Below, piece by piece: positions 10,916 to 19,257 of a stretch of DNA of 64,000 bases. The DNA is from Alphaproteobacteria bacterium (GTDB taxonomy: Bacteria > Pseudomonadota > Alphaproteobacteria > Micropepsales > Micropepsaceae). A program made the translations under genes and the position numbers. The notes beneath the pieces were generated by a model. It was not told the origin of the DNA. It saw only the letters and a list, made by a program, of their open reading frames with translations, and did no database searches. Location: assembly GCA_016124385.1 (NCBI GenBank), contig WGNU01000005.1:434001-498000 (forward strand), given 5' to 3'. The stretch's first letter is position 1. Every line of letters begins with the position of its first letter.

Positions 10916-11875
10916 CTAGCGCCCCCGCGCCGCACGGCGCAGGCGATCGTTGATGGCCTCGCCAAGCCCTTTGTCCGGGATCGCCATCGCGGCGATGGCG
11001 CGCACGTCCGCCCGGTCGAGCGCGTGAAGCGCCGCGAAGAAGCGCGCCGCCGCCTCGATGAGGTCGCCCGTCGGGCTCAGATTGATCGTCACCCGCGCGC
11101 CTTGGGGCACGCTTGGCCCGAAGGCGAGGAGCGCCTCGTCGGCCTCAACCGCGCTGGCATCGAGGCGCAGCGGGCGGGCGGGCGCGTAGTGGCGAAGCAG
11201 CGCACCCGGCGCCTGCGGCGCCTCGGCGTCCGCGTCATCGGGTCCCTCGACCGGACCGGTCACATCCGCGATCGCCTCGCGCGGGATCGCGCCCAGACGC
11301 AGCAGACGCGCGCCGCTTTCGAAGACGCCGACGATGGTGGATTCAAGCCCCGCCGTGCATGGCCCGGCATCGAGGATGAGCCCCGCTGCCTCGCCCAGAC
11401 TCTCCGCGACATGGCGCGCCTCGGTCGGGCTAACGGTGCCGGAGTGGTTCGCGCTCGGCGCGGCGATCGGGCGCCCGGTCGCGCGCAGCAGCGCCTGCGC
11501 GACGCCATGCGCCGGCACGCGGAGCGCAAGCGTGGGAAGTCCCGCGCTCGCGAGAAGTGAGACGCTGCAGGCCGCCGCGCGCGGCACGACAAGAGTCAGC
11601 GGCCCCGGCCAGAAGGCTTCCGCGAGCCGTTCGGCGAGATCATCAAACACGCCCAGCGCGCGCGCCGCCGCGCGGTCGGGGACATGGCTGATGAGCGGAT
11701 TGAATTGCGGCCGCCCCTTCGCCGCGAAGATGGCCGCGACCGCCGCATCGCTCGTCGCGTCGGCGCCGAGCCCATAGACCGTCTCGGTCGGAAAGGCGAC
11801 GAGTCCGCCCGCCCGCAAGCGCTCGGCGGCGATGGCGATGGTCTCAGGGCTGGCCGGAAGGAGAGGGACGCTCAT
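10916..11875 (-). CDS. tsaC: L-threonylcarbamoyladenylate synthase (Sua5/YrdC type)
   Basis: Makes threonylcarbamoyl-AMP from threonine, bicarbonate and ATP for the t6A37 modification of ANN-decoding tRNAs. The 319-residue protein has the long Sua5 architecture: an N-terminal YrdC domain (GGLVAFPTETVYGLGADA, FAAKGRPQFNPLISHV, FWPGPLTLVVPR, PIAAPSANHSGTVSPT, STIVGVF), then a C-terminal Sua5 domain beginning near APGALLRHYAPARPLRL. It sits 40 bases upstream of the FAD dehydrogenase on the same strand and is likely co-transcribed with it. This pairing is frequent in alphaproteobacteria. Confidence 0.94.
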   Translation of the reverse strand: MSVPLLPASPETIAIAAERLRAGGLVAFPTETVYGLGADATSDAAVAAIFAAKGRPQFNPLISHVPDRAAARALGVFDDLAERLAEAFWPGPLTLVVPRAAACSVSLLASAGLPTLALRVPAHGVAQALLRATGRPIAAPSANHSGTVSPTEARHVAESLGEAAGLILDAGPCTAGLESTIVGVFESGARLLRLGAIPREAIADVTGPVEGPDDADAEAPQAPGALLRHYAPARPLRLDASAVEADEALLAFGPSVPQGARVTINLSPTGDLIEAAARFFAALHALDRADVRAIAAMAIPDKGLGEAINDRLRRAARGR

Positions 11876-11907
11876 CCCGGCAATCTACCGCACGCTTTGC
11901 CGCGCCG

Positions 11908-12456
11908 TCAGGAGGCCGTGATCGCGAAGGTAACCGTCACCTCGTGCGGAATGGGCGTCGCCACCGACCATTGGCCCTGACCGACGCCGAACTCGTTCCG
12001 CAGAATCACGACCGAACCCCCGGCCGTCGCCGTACCGTCCGAAAGGGTGAGGCGGAAGGGAAGCGTGAGCGGTCTTGAAACGTCGCGGATTGTCAGCGTA
12101 CCCGCGGCCTCGTACTGCCCGGGCGCCGTTTCGGAGATCGATTGGCTCTGAAAAATTGCCGTTGGGAATTGTGACGCCGCGAACCAATCGGACGCGACGA
12201 GATTGTCGTCGCGCGTCGCATCGCCCGTGTCCGCGCTCGTCATGTCGACCGTGACGAGGATCGAGGAGGCCGCGAGATCGGCGGGATCGAAAACGATCGT
12301 TGCCGTCCAGCTCTTGAAGGTTCCGCTGAACGGCTCGCCGCCGAAGCGCGCGGTGAAACCGAGCTGCGATTGCGCGGGATCGACCGTCCAGTCCTTGGCA
12401 GCAGCAGGCGAAGCCGCGGCGAGCGCGGCGAGGAGAGCGACAGCAATGAGACGCAT
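11908..12456 (-). CDS. YceI family periplasmic protein
   Basis: YceI-family lipocalin-like protein, 182 residues, with a signal peptide (MRLIAVALLAALAAASPAAA) and predicted cleavage after AAA. The mature part shows the family pattern: DWTVDPAQSQLGFTARFGG, FDPADLAASSILVTVDM, FQSQSISETAPGQYEAAGTL, TIRDVSRPLTLPF. YceI proteins bind isoprenoid-like lipids in the periplasm. It is the last gene of a minus-strand trio: YceI (13059), cytochrome b561 (12463), then this gene 6 bases further. The shared operon suggests linked function, as with E. coli yceJ-yceI. Confidence 0.92.
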   Translation of the reverse strand: MRLIAVALLAALAAASPAAAKDWTVDPAQSQLGFTARFGGEPFSGTFKSWTATIVFDPADLAASSILVTVDMTSADTGDATRDDNLVASDWFAASQFPTAIFQSQSISETAPGQYEAAGTLTIRDVSRPLTLPFRLTLSDGTATAGGSVVILRNEFGVGQGQWSVATPIPHEVTVTFAITAS

Positions 12457-12462
12457 GGGGGC

Positions 12463-13035
12463 TCAGACCTTGGTGAAGGGAAGCATGCGGATGAGCACGT
12501 CGTCGCGCTCGATGAAATGATGTTTGAGCGCGCCCGCGATATGGAGTGCGAGAACCGCGAGCGTCGAGAGCGCGAGGATCTCGTGCAGCTCGGCGAACGC
12601 GCCCGCGAGGTCACGGTCGCCTCCCTCAGGGGCCACCGGCAGATGCGGCACCTGGAAGAGCCCGAAATAGAAGGTCGGGATCTGCAGCGGGCTCGCCGAG
12701 ACCATCGCCCAGCCGAACAGCGGAATGGCGAACATCAGCACGTAGAACGCGATATGCGTCGCATAGGCGAGCACACGCTCCCAAGTCTTCATGCCCGCCG
12801 GCAGCGGCAGCACGGGATGCATCAGCCGCCAGACCACCCGCACGACGCTGAGCGCCAAGACCGTCAGCCCGAAGGATTTGTGCAGCTGATAGAGCTCGAA
12901 TTTCTGCGGGTCGCTGTTCGGCAGGCCGCTCATGTAGAGTCCCACCGCGATCAGCGAGAGAATGAGAAGCGCGATGGTCCAATGAAGGAGCATCGCGACG
13001 GTGCCGTATCGCCGCGCGGAGCCATCGAGTGCCAT
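12463..13035 (-). CDS. Cytochrome b561 family protein
   Basis: Inner-membrane di-heme cytochrome b561, 190 residues with four hydrophobic segments. Candidate heme-ligand histidines occur in MLLHWTIALL (TM1), ELYQLHKSFGLTV and LMHPVLPLP (TM2 region) and ALHIAGALKHHF (TM4). It probably passes electrons between the quinone pool and a periplasmic acceptor. It is flanked on both sides by YceI genes in the same direction, 6 bases before one and 23 after the other, so one operon is expected. E. coli has the analogous yceJ-yceI pair. Confidence 0.92.
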   Translation of the reverse strand: MALDGSARRYGTVAMLLHWTIALLILSLIAVGLYMSGLPNSDPQKFELYQLHKSFGLTVLALSVVRVVWRLMHPVLPLPAGMKTWERVLAYATHIAFYVLMFAIPLFGWAMVSASPLQIPTFYFGLFQVPHLPVAPEGGDRDLAGAFAELHEILALSTLAVLALHIAGALKHHFIERDDVLIRMLPFTKV

Positions 13036-13058
13036 GGGGATGGGGCCCTTTCGAACGC

Positions 13059-13691
13059 CTATTGGTCTTGGAGGAACTCGCTCTGGATGAGCAATTGAAC
13101 CTCATCGCCGATGCCGAAATCGAGATACTTGGTGAGCCCGAAATCCGAACGCTTGAGCGAGCCCGTTGCCGAGAAGCCCATCGCGCGCGTGTTGCGGATG
13201 GGATGCTGGATCGAACCATTGAACGTGACATCGAGCGTCATCGGCTTCGTCACGCCCCGGAAGGTGAGGTCGCCCGTCACCGTTCCCGTCGTCTCGCCGG
13301 TGACTGTCACTTCCTTGGAGACGAAGGTGATCTCGGGGTGCGTGGCGGCGTCGAAGAAGTCGGCGCCCTCGAGTTCCTCGTCGAACTTGGGAAGGCCGGT
13401 CGTAACGCCCGCCGCATCGAGCGTGACGGCGAGCGAACTCTTCGCCGGCTCCTGGCCGTTCCATTGCAGCGTGCCCGACGCGCCCTCGATCCAGGCCGTG
13501 TATTGGCTGAGCCCCAGATGGGAGATGAGGAAGCTCACGCGCGTATGCGTGGGCTCAAGCGCATAGGTGCCGTCCGGCGCCGCACTGGGATTGAGCGAAG
13601 GTCCATCGGCGTGGGCGGGAACGGCGAGCGCCATCGCCACCGGGATGACGAGAGCCAGAAGACGGGGGGAAGGGGCGTGACCCAGGGACAT
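13059..13691 (-). CDS. YceI family periplasmic protein, first gene of operon
   Basis: YceI-family protein of 210 residues with a signal peptide (LLALVIPVAMALAVPAHA). The mature part has YALEPTHTRVSFLISHLGLS, TPEVT-like beta strands (FFDAATHPEITFVSKEV), GDLTFRGVTKPMTLDVTF and MGFSATGSLKRSDFGL, a textbook YceI signature. Compared with the second YceI at 11908, which ends in a plainer C-terminus, this copy keeps the full SDFG motif and is probably the canonical form. It leads the YceI-b561-YceI operon, and its upstream region is shared with a divergent metallo-hydrolase gene. Confidence 0.93.
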   Translation of the reverse strand: MSLGHAPSPRLLALVIPVAMALAVPAHADGPSLNPSAAPDGTYALEPTHTRVSFLISHLGLSQYTAWIEGASGTLQWNGQEPAKSSLAVTLDAAGVTTGLPKFDEELEGADFFDAATHPEITFVSKEVTVTGETTGTVTGDLTFRGVTKPMTLDVTFNGSIQHPIRNTRAMGFSATGSLKRSDFGLTKYLDFGIGDEVQLLIQSEFLQDQ

Positions 13692-13752
13692 GAAACATCC
13701 TCCTTGTTAGGGGGCTAGGGCAAAAGGCTAGCAGAACGCCCCAGAAGGCAAC

Positions 13753-13786
13753 ACCAGCCCGATGACAGCGGGTTGAGCGGGCTGGT
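13753..13786. repeat. Inverted repeat between divergent YceI operon and metallo-hydrolase gene
   Basis: ACCAGCCCG (13753-13761) and CGGGCTGGT (13778-13786) form a perfect 9-base inverted repeat with a 16-base spacer. It lies in the 162-base divergent intergenic region, just upstream of the candidate plus-strand promoter, and could be an operator or simply a hairpin. No regulator gene is adjacent. Confidence 0.4.
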
Positions 13787-13795
13787 CTGCGGCCT

Positions 13796-13824
13796 TTGAG
13801 GGACAGGCGCGGACGGGTCATACT
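13796..13824 (+). promoter_or_regulatory. Candidate sigma-70 promoter for the metallo-hydrolase operon
   Basis: TTGAGG (13796-13801) and CATACT (13819-13824) are separated by 17 bases and lie 30 bases before the ATG at 13854. This is a reasonable housekeeping-type promoter for a high-GC alphaproteobacterium, but prediction is by eye only. Confidence 0.4.
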
Positions 13825-13853
13825 AGCGCTACGACGCAATTTCGAGGATTCCC

Positions 13854-14912
13854 ATGATCGCGCAGGTTTCACTCAATCGTGATGAGAAGACGGGGCTCGT
13901 GTATCCGTTCGAACGCCGGCCCGAATTGGGCGAGGTGGTGGAGGTTGCGGCCGGCGTGCACTGGGTGCGCATGAAGCTGCCGTTTCAGCTGGCCCATATC
14001 AACCTCTGGCTGCTGGAAGACGGCGACGGCTGGACGATCGTCGACACGGGTATCAATGACGGCGTGACGAAGGAGGCCTGGGAAGCGGTTTTCGCGGCCC
14101 ATCTGGGCGGCAAGCCGGTCCGCCGCGTGATCGTGACGCATCTTCACCCGGATCATGTCGGGCTCGCGGGCTGGATCGTCGAGCGCTGCGACGCGGAACT
14201 GTGGATGTCGCGCACGGACTATCTGATGTGCCGCACGCTCGTTGCGGACACGGGCCGCGAGGCGCCGCACGAGGGCGTCGATTTCTACCGCGCGGCAGGT
14301 TTCCCGGACGACGCGATCTCGAAATACAAGGAGCGCTTCGGCGGATTCGGCATGGGCGTCTTCCGCCTGCCGCAGGCCTATCGCCGCGTCGTCGATCGCG
14401 AGACGATTCGCATCGGCGGCAACGATTGGCGCGTGATCGTCGGCCGCGGCCATGCGCCCGAGCATGTGTGCCTTCATTGCGATGCGCTGAACGTCATCAT
14501 CTCGGGCGACCAGATCCTGCCGCGCATCTCATCGAACGTCAGCGTCTTTCCGACCGAGCCCGAAGCCAATCCGCTGCAGGATTGGCTGGATTCATGCGCG
14601 CATCTCAAGACGCAGCTCCCCGAGGAAGTGCTTGTGCTGCCCGCGCACAACGAACCATTCGTGGGCGCCGGTCTTCGCCTCCAGGCGCTGATCGACGGCC
14701 ATGAGGAAGGCCTGGCGCGGCTGCGCGAATTGTGCGAGACGCCCAAGCACGCGGTCGAGGTCTTTCCTGCGCTCTTCCGCAGCAGGATTACCAGCGGCAA
14801 CTATCTGATGGCGACGGGCGAAAGCATTGCGCATCTCAATTGCCTGATCGCGCGCGGCGAGATCCGCAAGACGAAGGATGCGAAAGGCGTCGATCTCTAT
14901 GCCCGGACTTGA
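13854..14912 (+). CDS. MBL-fold metallo-hydrolase
   Basis: Metallo-beta-lactamase fold hydrolase, 352 residues. The metal-binding signature HLHPDHVGL is near residue 97, preceded by the usual WTIVDTGIN strand; further ligands are likely in GRGHAPEHVCLHC and the Asp of ISGDQILP. The C-terminal 90 residues (VLPAHNEPFVGAGLRLQ onward) form a helical extension typical of a family branch in proteobacteria. The substrate is unknown; relatives are annotated generally as MBL hydrolases or glyoxalase II-like thiolesterases. Its end overlaps the start of the next small membrane protein gene by 14 bases, indicating an operon. Confidence 0.88.
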   Translation: MIAQVSLNRDEKTGLVYPFERRPELGEVVEVAAGVHWVRMKLPFQLAHINLWLLEDGDGWTIVDTGINDGVTKEAWEAVFAAHLGGKPVRRVIVTHLHPDHVGLAGWIVERCDAELWMSRTDYLMCRTLVADTGREAPHEGVDFYRAAGFPDDAISKYKERFGGFGMGVFRLPQAYRRVVDRETIRIGGNDWRVIVGRGHAPEHVCLHCDALNVIISGDQILPRISSNVSVFPTEPEANPLQDWLDSCAHLKTQLPEEVLVLPAHNEPFVGAGLRLQALIDGHEEGLARLRELCETPKHAVEVFPALFRSRITSGNYLMATGESIAHLNCLIARGEIRKTKDAKGVDLYART

Positions 14913-15153
14913 CCCCCGCGAAGCCGAAAGCGGCATGTGGCCGGCGCTGGGGCTCATCCTGGTGGGCGGGATCCTTCACCTGGTCGCCATCATTTTCGCC
15001 GTGGGGCTCGGCCTGAACGACCTCTTTCCCCTCGTGATGGGATTGGCATGGCTGATTGGCGGCGCCGGTGCGGTGATGCTGATCGTCAAGGTCGTACGCG
15101 ACCGGCAGCGCGATCAGAAGGACGATCGCTACTCCCGCGACGTCGACCGATAG
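14899..15153 (+). CDS. Small two-helix membrane protein
   Basis: An 84-residue protein with two predicted transmembrane helices (LGLILVGGILHLVAIIFAVG and the following VMGLAWLIGGAGAVMLIVKV), ending in a charged tail rich in Arg, Asp and Lys (RDRQRDQKDDRYSRDVDR). I do not recognise a named family. It overlaps the end of the metallo-hydrolase gene by 14 bases and is followed 8 bases later by a YbjQ-family gene, so it sits in a compact operon. Function unknown. Confidence 0.7.
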   Translation: MPGLDPREAESGMWPALGLILVGGILHLVAIIFAVGLGLNDLFPLVMGLAWLIGGAGAVMLIVKVVRDRQRDQKDDRYSRDVDR

Positions 15154-15161
15154 GGGCCGCC

Positions 15162-15485
15162 ATGAAACTAACCGTGCAGGATCAATTCGCCGAGCTGGCG
15201 ATTACCGAGACGCTCGGCATCGTGCGCGGCAATGTCGTGCGCTCGCGCTTTTTCGGCCGCGACATCATGGCGGCGCTCCGCATGCTCGCGGGCGGCGAGG
15301 TGCAGGAATATACGAAGTTGATGGCGGAATCGCGCGAACAGGCGCTCGACCGCATGGTTGAACAGGCGACGCTTTTGCGTGCGGATGGTATCGTCGCGGT
15401 TCGATTCACCACTTCGCTCGTCGCGCAAGGAGCGGCCGAAATGATGGCCTATGGCACGGCGGTCAAACTGCGCGCCCTCTCGTGA
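15162..15485 (+). CDS. YbjQ/UPF0145 family protein
   Basis: A 107-residue protein of the YbjQ (UPF0145, putative heavy-metal binding) family. It matches the family plan: an N-terminal strand with ITETLGIVRGNVVRSRFFGR, a central helix region (SREQALDRMVEQATLLRADG) and a C-terminal strand (IVAVRFTTSLVAQGAAEMMAYG). Members form pentameric or decameric rings of unknown function. The ATG at 15162 follows the upstream stop by 8 bases; the GTG of the next gene overlaps this stop (GTGA). Confidence 0.9.
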   Translation: MKLTVQDQFAELAITETLGIVRGNVVRSRFFGRDIMAALRMLAGGEVQEYTKLMAESREQALDRMVEQATLLRADGIVAVRFTTSLVAQGAAEMMAYGTAVKLRALS

Positions 15486-15961
15486 CGGCGATCCGTCTGC
15501 GCCGCGCGGTCGCGGGTGACGCGGCGGCGCTCGCCTCGATCTTCCTCGTCTGCCGCCATGTGATGGAGCGCGACGCGGTCGCTCCGCTGGTTCATCCCGA
15601 TGACGACGTTCTGCGCTATTTCCATGAGCAAGTGATGTCCCAGATGGCCTGTTGGCTAGCGGCGGTCGAGGGCGTCGTGGTCGGCTTCATCGCCATGGCG
15701 CCGGGGTGGATCCACCATCTCTATGTCTTGCCGGACTATCAGCGGTGCGGCACCGGCACGGCGCTGCTCACGGCGGCCAAGCGCGCGGACGAGGCGAGCA
15801 GGGGCCTGTCGCTTTGGACGTTTCAGGCGAACACCGCCGCACGGCGCTTTTACGAGCATCACGGTTTCGTCGCGGTTGAGAAAACGGACGGCTCGCGAAA
15901 CGAGGAAGGGGCCTCTGACGTCCGCTATGACTGGCCGGTGCCGCTAGAACCAGCCCGATAG
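15482..15961 (+). CDS. GNAT family N-acetyltransferase
   Basis: GNAT acyltransferase, 159 residues, predicted to move an acetyl group from acetyl-CoA to an amine. Visible landmarks are IRLRRAVAGDAAAL at the N-terminus, HHLYVLPDYQRCGTGTALL (motif A, with the CoA pyrophosphate loop QRCGTG) and NTAARRFYEHHGF (motif B). The substrate is unknown. It starts with GTG at 15482, overlapping the YbjQ stop by four bases. Its 3' end overlaps the convergent transporter gene by 18 bases. The GTG start is supported by translational coupling and by the conserved N-terminus beginning there. Confidence 0.88.
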   Translation: MTAIRLRRAVAGDAAALASIFLVCRHVMERDAVAPLVHPDDDVLRYFHEQVMSQMACWLAAVEGVVVGFIAMAPGWIHHLYVLPDYQRCGTGTALLTAAKRADEASRGLSLWTFQANTAARRFYEHHGFVAVEKTDGSRNEEGASDVRYDWPVPLEPAR

Positions 15962-16924
15962 CCGGAAGATGAGGATCTGAGCGAGCGCGGCACCGCCCAG
16001 TGCATAGACCAGCATCCAGAAATCGCTGTCTGCCTGGCCTTCATGCATGCCGCCAATATTGACGCCGAGAATGCTCGTGATGAGCGTCAAAGGCAGCGCG
16101 ACCGCCGCGATAACGGTCAGGAGATAGGAATTACGGCTCTGCGCCTCCGCGACGCGGTTCATCCGCTCGTCCTGGATCACTTGCGAGCGCTCGCGAACGG
16201 AATCGAGTTCCTCGATATAGCGGGTCGTCGCGTCGGCGAGCTCGCGGCAGACCATCCGGTCTTTCTCGTCGAGAACGACCTGTCCTTCGGTCTGCATGCG
16301 AAGCAGCGCCTCGCGCTGGGGCGCCAGATGGCGGCGAATGGCGATCGCACGCCGGCGTGTTTTGGCGAGGCGCTGGCGCAATTGCCGCGTGCGTCCGTCG
16401 AGCAGCGCATCTTCCAGATCATCGATCGTGTCGGCGAGTTCGCTCAGCACATCGCCCACCCGCTGCAGCATGCCGGTCGCGATCAGCAACAGACAGTCGG
16501 ACGGATCGCGTGGCCCCTTGCCCGCCGCCAGCCGGTCGCGCATGTCCTGGATCGCCATCGCGCGGCGATTACGCGTGGTGATGATGCGCGGCCCCTCGAC
16601 ATAGACGCGCACCGCCACCATGTCCTCAGGGTCCGATCCCTGGTTGAAATTGATGCCGCGCAGATTGACCAGCAGGCCCTTTGACATCGCGACCATGCGC
16701 GGGCGTACATTGGCCTCCAGCAAGGCGTCGTGGATTTCAGGCTCAAGCCCCGCGCCGCTGCGCAGCCAGGCCTCGACATGGGGAACGGTCCGGTTGAGGT
16801 GGATCCAGAGAGCGCCTTTGTCCGGCGTCCAGGCTTCGATCTCGCGCCAGCCGAGTGGCTTGCCACTGCCTTTGCCGTCCAGCAGATAGGCGCAGATCAG
16901 CCCGCGATCCTCACCCTTGTCCAT
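15944..16924 (-). CDS. zntB: CorA-family divalent metal transporter, ZntB-like
   Basis: Inner-membrane CorA-superfamily transporter, 326 residues. A long soluble N-terminal domain (about residues 1-260, ending in charged helices such as DVLSELADTIDDLEDALLDG) is followed by two C-terminal transmembrane helices. The loop between them is GVNIGGMHE, the zinc-type ZntB signature rather than the GMN of CorA magnesium channels; ZntB members normally have GVNxGGxP, so His-Glu in place of Pro is a small variation. It probably moves Zn2+ or another divalent cation. It is convergent with the GNAT gene. Confidence 0.88.
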   Translation of the reverse strand: MDKGEDRGLICAYLLDGKGSGKPLGWREIEAWTPDKGALWIHLNRTVPHVEAWLRSGAGLEPEIHDALLEANVRPRMVAMSKGLLVNLRGINFNQGSDPEDMVAVRVYVEGPRIITTRNRRAMAIQDMRDRLAAGKGPRDPSDCLLLIATGMLQRVGDVLSELADTIDDLEDALLDGRTRQLRQRLAKTRRRAIAIRRHLAPQREALLRMQTEGQVVLDEKDRMVCRELADATTRYIEELDSVRERSQVIQDERMNRVAEAQSRNSYLLTVIAAVALPLTLITSILGVNIGGMHEGQADSDFWMLVYALGGAALAQILIFRLSGWF

Positions 16925-17035
16925 GCGAATGCTCCCCCTGTGGGCCGCGCGATCCGGCGAAGTCTAGCGGTATGGAGGCCGCGCCGGAACGCCCGCCTTG
17001 TCGCCCATGCCGTGGCGCGATTATGGTCGAGGCGC

Positions 17036-17965
17036 ATGACAACTGGATTGTTCTCAAGTTCGGCCTGCCTCTATCACGAGCCGCCGCTCGGCCACCCGGA
17101 ATCGCCCGATCGGCTGCGCGCGGTGCTCCACGCGCTCGAGGGCGAGGCCTTTCAGTTCCTTCAGCGCTTCGATGCGCCGCCCGCTGCGCGCGAGGACCTC
17201 GAGCGCCTGCACGGCGCGGCCTATGTGGACGCCATTCTCGCGGCGGTGCCGCAGGAAGGTCACGCTCATATCGATGCCGACACCGTGCTGTCGCCCGGAT
17301 CGCGCGAAGCGGCCCTCCGCGCCGCCGGTGCGGTGACGGCGGCGGTCGACGCGGTGATTGCGGGCGATGTCCAGAACGCCTTTTGCGCTGTCCGCCCGCC
17401 GGGCCACCACGCCGAGCCGCATCAGGCGATGGGATTCTGCCTCTTCAACAACATCGCGGTCGGCGCCTTGCGCGCGCGGGCCGTGCATGGGCTGAAGCGC
17501 ATTGCCGTCATCGATTTCGACGTCCATCACGGGAACGGCACGCAGGCCGCCTTCGAAAGTGATCCCGATCTCTTCTACGGTTCCACCCATCAGGCGCCGC
17601 TTTATCCCGGCACCGGCCATCCGCGCGAGCGCGGGATCGCGGGCAATATCGTCAACGCGGCCCTGCGCCCGGGCGCGAGCGGCCCCGAGTTTCGCGAGGC
17701 GATGGACGCGATCGTCCTGCCCGCGCTGGAGGCATTCTCGCCCGAGTTGGTCCTTGTTTCGGCCGGTTTCGATGCCCATCGCCTCGACCCGCTGGCCAAT
17801 CTGGGACTGACCGAAGCCGATTTCGGCTGGATCACGGAACGCCTGGCGCGGATTGCGCGCCAAACATGCGGCGGCCGCCTCGTTTCCTCGCTCGAAGGCG
17901 GGTATAACCTCACCGCGCTGGCGGATTCCGCGAGCGCGCATGTCAAGGCGTTGATGGAGGCCTGA
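17036..17965 (+). CDS. Histone deacetylase family protein (acetylpolyamine/acetoin-utilisation type)
   Basis: Zinc deacetylase of the HDAC/AcuC/AphA superfamily, 309 residues. Active-site blocks: RPPGHHAEPHQAMGFCLFNN (charge-relay His pair), VIDFDVHHGNGTQAAF (zinc ligands Asp and His), LVSAGFDAHRLDPLANL (zinc ligand Asp) and SSLEGGYNL. Bacterial members remove acyl groups from small molecules such as polyamines. It is the first gene of a tight operon with xseB, ispA, dxs and two RNA methyltransferases; its stop abuts the xseB ATG. The ATG at 17036 starts the conserved core (MTTGLFSSSACLYHEPPLGH). Confidence 0.94.
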   Translation: MTTGLFSSSACLYHEPPLGHPESPDRLRAVLHALEGEAFQFLQRFDAPPAAREDLERLHGAAYVDAILAAVPQEGHAHIDADTVLSPGSREAALRAAGAVTAAVDAVIAGDVQNAFCAVRPPGHHAEPHQAMGFCLFNNIAVGALRARAVHGLKRIAVIDFDVHHGNGTQAAFESDPDLFYGSTHQAPLYPGTGHPRERGIAGNIVNAALRPGASGPEFREAMDAIVLPALEAFSPELVLVSAGFDAHRLDPLANLGLTEADFGWITERLARIARQTCGGRLVSSLEGGYNLTALADSASAHVKALMEA

Positions 17966-18232
17966 ATGCCGCCGGCGGACAAGAAAGCGGGCGCGGAGAT
18001 CGCCGCGCTGCCCTTCGAGGTGGCGTTGAAGGAATTGGAGGAGATCGTCACGCGCCTGGAGCGCGGCCAGGTCGACCTTGAAGAATCGATCGCCATCTAC
18101 GAGCGCGGCGCCGCCTTGAAAGCCCATTGCGAGCGCAAGTTGAAGGACGCCGCCGCCCGCATCGAGAAAATCGTGATCGACGAGGACGGATCGCCCGCCC
18201 TCGCGCCTGCCGGGCTTAACGAACGCGGATGA
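17966..18232 (+). CDS. xseB: Exodeoxyribonuclease VII small subunit
   Basis: Small subunit of exonuclease VII, which together with XseA degrades single-stranded DNA. The 88-residue product has the family signature [20 protein letters not shown] followed by [20 protein letters not shown] and a [12 protein letters not shown] helix. A basic-alanine N-terminus ([11 protein letters not shown]) precedes the core. Its ATG directly follows the deacetylase stop and its end overlaps ispA by four bases (ATGA). This arrangement is conserved in many alphaproteobacteria. xseA is not in the window. Confidence 0.96.
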   Translation: MPPADKKAGAEIAALPFEVALKELEEIVTRLERGQVDLEESIAIYERGAALKAHCERKLKDAAARIEKIVIDEDGSPALAPAGLNERG

Positions 18233-19143
18233 CCTCTCCTTCATCGCCAGCGCCGCGCGCGCCGATCGAACCGGCGCTCGCCGAAACCGCGCAATTGATG
18301 GAGCGCACGCTCGACGCTCTGCTGCCCGAGCCCGGCGGACCTGAAAAACAGCTCATCGAGGCGATGCGCTATGCCTCCCTCGGCGGCGGCAAGCGCATCC
18401 GCGCCTTCCTGGCGCTCCAGGCGGGCCGCCTGTTCGGCGTCGACCGGCGCGCGCTCGCGCGGGCGGCGGCGGCCGTCGAGTGCGTCCACGCCTATAGCCT
18501 CGTGCACGACGATCTGCCCGCCATGGACGACGACGACATGCGCCGCGGCAAGCCCTCGGTCCACAAGGCGTTCGACGAAGCAACCGCCATTCTCGCGGGC
18601 GATGCGCTGCAGGCCTTCGCTTTCGCGCTCCTCGCTAACCCTGAAACGCATGCCGATCCCTATGTGCGCTGCGAACTCGTCGCCAAGCTCGCCGCCGCGG
18701 TCGGCGCGAACGGCATGGTCGGCGGCCAGATGATCGACCTCATGAGCGAGGGCGAGGAGATCGACATGGCGACGCTGACGCGACTGCAGCGCCTGAAAAC
18801 CGGGGCACTCATCGCCTTTGCCTGCGACGCGGGTGCCATCATGGGCAAGGCCTCCGCGACGCTGCGCCACGCGCTGCACGGCTATGCGCAGGATCTAGGC
18901 CTCGCCTTCCAGATTGCCGATGATCTCCTCGATGCCGAGGGCGATCCCATCGCCTTGGGCAAGGCGACCCGCAAGGACGAGGGGCGCGGCAAGGCGACGT
19001 TCATCGCGGCTTTGGGCGTCGAGCGGGCCAAGGCCCAGGCGGGCCTCTTGGCCGAGCAGGCCGTTCGGCATTTAGAGGTTTTTGACGAAAAGGCGGATCT
19101 CCTCAGGGCAGTCGCGCATTGGACGGTCCGCCGCCGGAAGTGA
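18229..19143 (+). CDS. ispA: Farnesyl diphosphate synthase (polyprenyl synthetase)
   Basis: Trans-prenyltransferase of 304 residues that condenses IPP with DMAPP and GPP. The first Asp-rich motif is [14 protein letters not shown] (from residue 94) and the second is [13 protein letters not shown] (about residue 231); [15 protein letters not shown] binds pyrophosphate. Five or so residues before the first motif is AYSLVHDD, consistent with a short (C15) product, though chain length cannot be proved from sequence. It overlaps xseB and lies 114 bases before dxs, linking the deoxyxylulose pathway to prenyl chain synthesis. Confidence 0.94.
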   Translation: MTSPSSPAPRAPIEPALAETAQLMERTLDALLPEPGGPEKQLIEAMRYASLGGGKRIRAFLALQAGRLFGVDRRALARAAAAVECVHAYSLVHDDLPAMDDDDMRRGKPSVHKAFDEATAILAGDALQAFAFALLANPETHADPYVRCELVAKLAAAVGANGMVGGQMIDLMSEGEEIDMATLTRLQRLKTGALIAFACDAGAIMGKASATLRHALHGYAQDLGLAFQIADDLLDAEGDPIALGKATRKDEGRGKATFIAALGVERAKAQAGLLAEQAVRHLEVFDEKADLLRAVAHWTVRRRK

Positions 19144-19176
19144 CGGCCACCATCTTAACGCCTGCGTCACGTCGCC

Positions 19177-19196
19177 CCATTTGGGCCCCCAAATGG
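19177..19196. terminator. Strong hairpin between ispA and dxs
   Basis: CCATTTGGG (19177-19185) and CCCAAATGG (19188-19196) are perfect inverted arms, extended by flanking GCCC/GGCC-like bases. No T-run follows, so it may attenuate or protect RNA rather than terminate. It lies between two genes otherwise expected in one operon. Confidence 0.4.
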
Positions 19197-19257
19197 CCCC
19201 TTAGTTCTCTGACAAGTGGGGTTAGACTAGGATTTGGCAGACCCAGAGGTTCCCCTT

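Noticed and set aside
16730-17035. Longer N-terminus for the HDAC-like gene
   Set aside because: The extra residues overlap the divergent ZntB gene and have no deacetylase similarity; the ATG at 17036 begins the conserved domain.
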